From Casuarius casuarius (lineage: Eukaryota > Chordata > Aves > Casuariiformes > Casuariidae), in contig PTFA01000012.1 of assembly GCA_003342895.1 (NCBI GenBank), positions 5,797,764-5,861,763 of the forward strand: a stretch of 64,000 bases of DNA, in the 5' to 3' direction. Positions within the stretch are counted from its first letter, which is position 1, and every line of letters begins with the position of its first letter. The notes beneath the pieces were generated by a model. That model was not told the DNA's origin. It saw nothing but the letters and a program-made list of their open reading frames with translations, and did not search any database. The position numbers and the translations under genes were made by a program. Shown here one piece after another: positions 62,856 to 64,000 of this stretch.

Positions 62856-64000
62856 TTACGCTCTCTGGGAGTTATAATATTAACCCATTTGTACACAGCT
62901 GCAGATGCAGCTTGCTGTCAGTATGATTTGTGCGTGTGCATCACTAACTGAGAGCCTGCTTAGTAACTGGGATAATTAGCCCTGTTTCAGTGCAGCCATA
63001 AACCCATGACCTTGAACAGATGTCCTTCTAGAAATAATACACGTTCCTATGTTTTTGCAGTCCCTCAGTGGAGTTTATCTGGATTGGACAAAACTATTTC
63101 TTCATGGTTCTCTGTGCCATCAGGTTTTCCAGAACACAACTGGAAGTTTTCCAGTGTGCATCGGGGTGGTATCGGTTCTCAGGACATGTAACCCTTTGCT
63201 CTGGCAACAAAGCAAAGCTGTCTGTATTTTCTCTGAGCAAACCAATAAAACCAGTGTTAAGCAGCGTGATACGTGTGGCTGGGTAGTGCGGTTTCAGTAA
63301 GAGAAAAACCACTGTCTGGGAGCAGCTCAAACCATGTTATTTGTAACTCGTTATGGTGATCACTTGGCCTGTTACTCCAAAAATTGTGGTGAAAGGAAGA
63401 AGTGGAGTGGTACAAACCCACCTCAGTAACTGAACTCAAGAAGATTTTGGGTTTTTTCCTCAAAAATTGAATTTCTAAGGAAGCTTTTCATGGCAAATTC
63501 CACAATGGAGCAACCTGAACAAGCATTAGTGCTGTAAAACCTCGGGGGCAAGAGCCAGCCCTTAGTAACCTACGCGTGGTCAGAGCACGGACAGCGGTAG
63601 TGCGAGCTTTCCCACGCTATTTTGCCAGGGCGTCTTGAGCCTAGTTAGGAGAGTGTCAGTGGAGTTGAGAAAGCAGCTTGGACTGCATCCCTCGTGGGCT
63701 CCTTGCTGCGAGCCACGAAGCTGCCAGTGCCGAGGGTGGCTTGGCGACTTGGACATCTGTCCAGAGTCTGACACAAAACCACCCTCCTCTATTTCCAGGA
63801 TCTCAGATAAAGGATCTTTAAGATGTATTTTACGTGCTTATTACCTTAATCTCTCTCCTGACTTTCCCAGCGAGCCTGCAGCCCTTGATGTAAAACAACT
63901 GGTCTGCTAGGCTGCCTGCTTTTTGTGTACTTAGGAACAATGGAAAAGGAACCCCAGTCTCCTGGAGTTTCCCTTGGGTGAGAAATGATGGTACAAGACA
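62856..64000. other. Non-coding end of window with a GC-richer patch
   Basis: A GC-richer patch with several CpG sites lies at about 63,540-63,760. It carries overlapping frames on both strands (63,580-63,774 - and 63,635-63,910 +) with no recognisable product. Overlapping frames at 63,006-63,330 are likewise unremarkable. No poly(A) signal, exon or repeat could be assigned. Confidence 0.5.

Noticed and set aside
1..64000. CRISPR array, operon, phage or insertion sequence
   Set aside because: No regularly spaced repeats, no dense gene packing and no prokaryotic coding. All evidence points to vertebrate nuclear DNA.

Overview
The window looks like a slice of a bird genome, or of a closely related sauropsid: AT-leaning, non-coding vertebrate DNA with only a few old repeats. 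The strongest evidence is an antisense 3' end of a CR1 LINE at about 48.34-48.93 kb. Its minus-strand translation keeps recognisable C-terminal CR1 reverse-transcriptase sequence. Two much older CR1/L3-type remnants (about 2.86-3.15 and 8.43-8.70 kb), two MIR/CORE-SINE-like fragments (47.4 and 51.9 kb) and several scattered copies of an old amniote repeat motif fit the same origin. No operon structure, ribosome-binding sites, CRISPR array, rRNA or tRNA gene was found.

Layout. Positions 3-110 (+) read as the last 35 codons and stop of a protein-coding gene that lies mostly upstream of the window. Its 3' UTR probably runs to a poly(A) signal at 702-707, with fallback signals at 1017-1022 and 1244-1249. 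From there to 64,000 I found no exon I could defend. The region is a gene-desert-like flank, although long introns of an unseen gene cannot be excluded. Within it are two sharply GC-rich islands (about 3.30-3.59 and 48.98-49.51 kb), each next to a CR1-family remnant, plus smaller GC-rich patches near 10.6-11.0, 29.0-29.2, 58.3-58.5 and 63.5-63.8 kb. There are also two very AT-rich blocks (13.91-14.0 and 34.02-34.14 kb), several short perfect tandem duplications, a 25-base A run, and isolated single N bases.

The six-frame reading frames are all short; the longest is 240 codons at 49,068-49,790. They look like chance frames. No previously undescribed gene system could be supported. The observations most worth checking are the identity of the last exon, the CpG-enriched ancient repeat beside the GC island at 3.06-3.59 kb, the 240-codon frame in the second GC island, and a few AT-rich, homeodomain-motif-like stretches that could be conserved enhancers.
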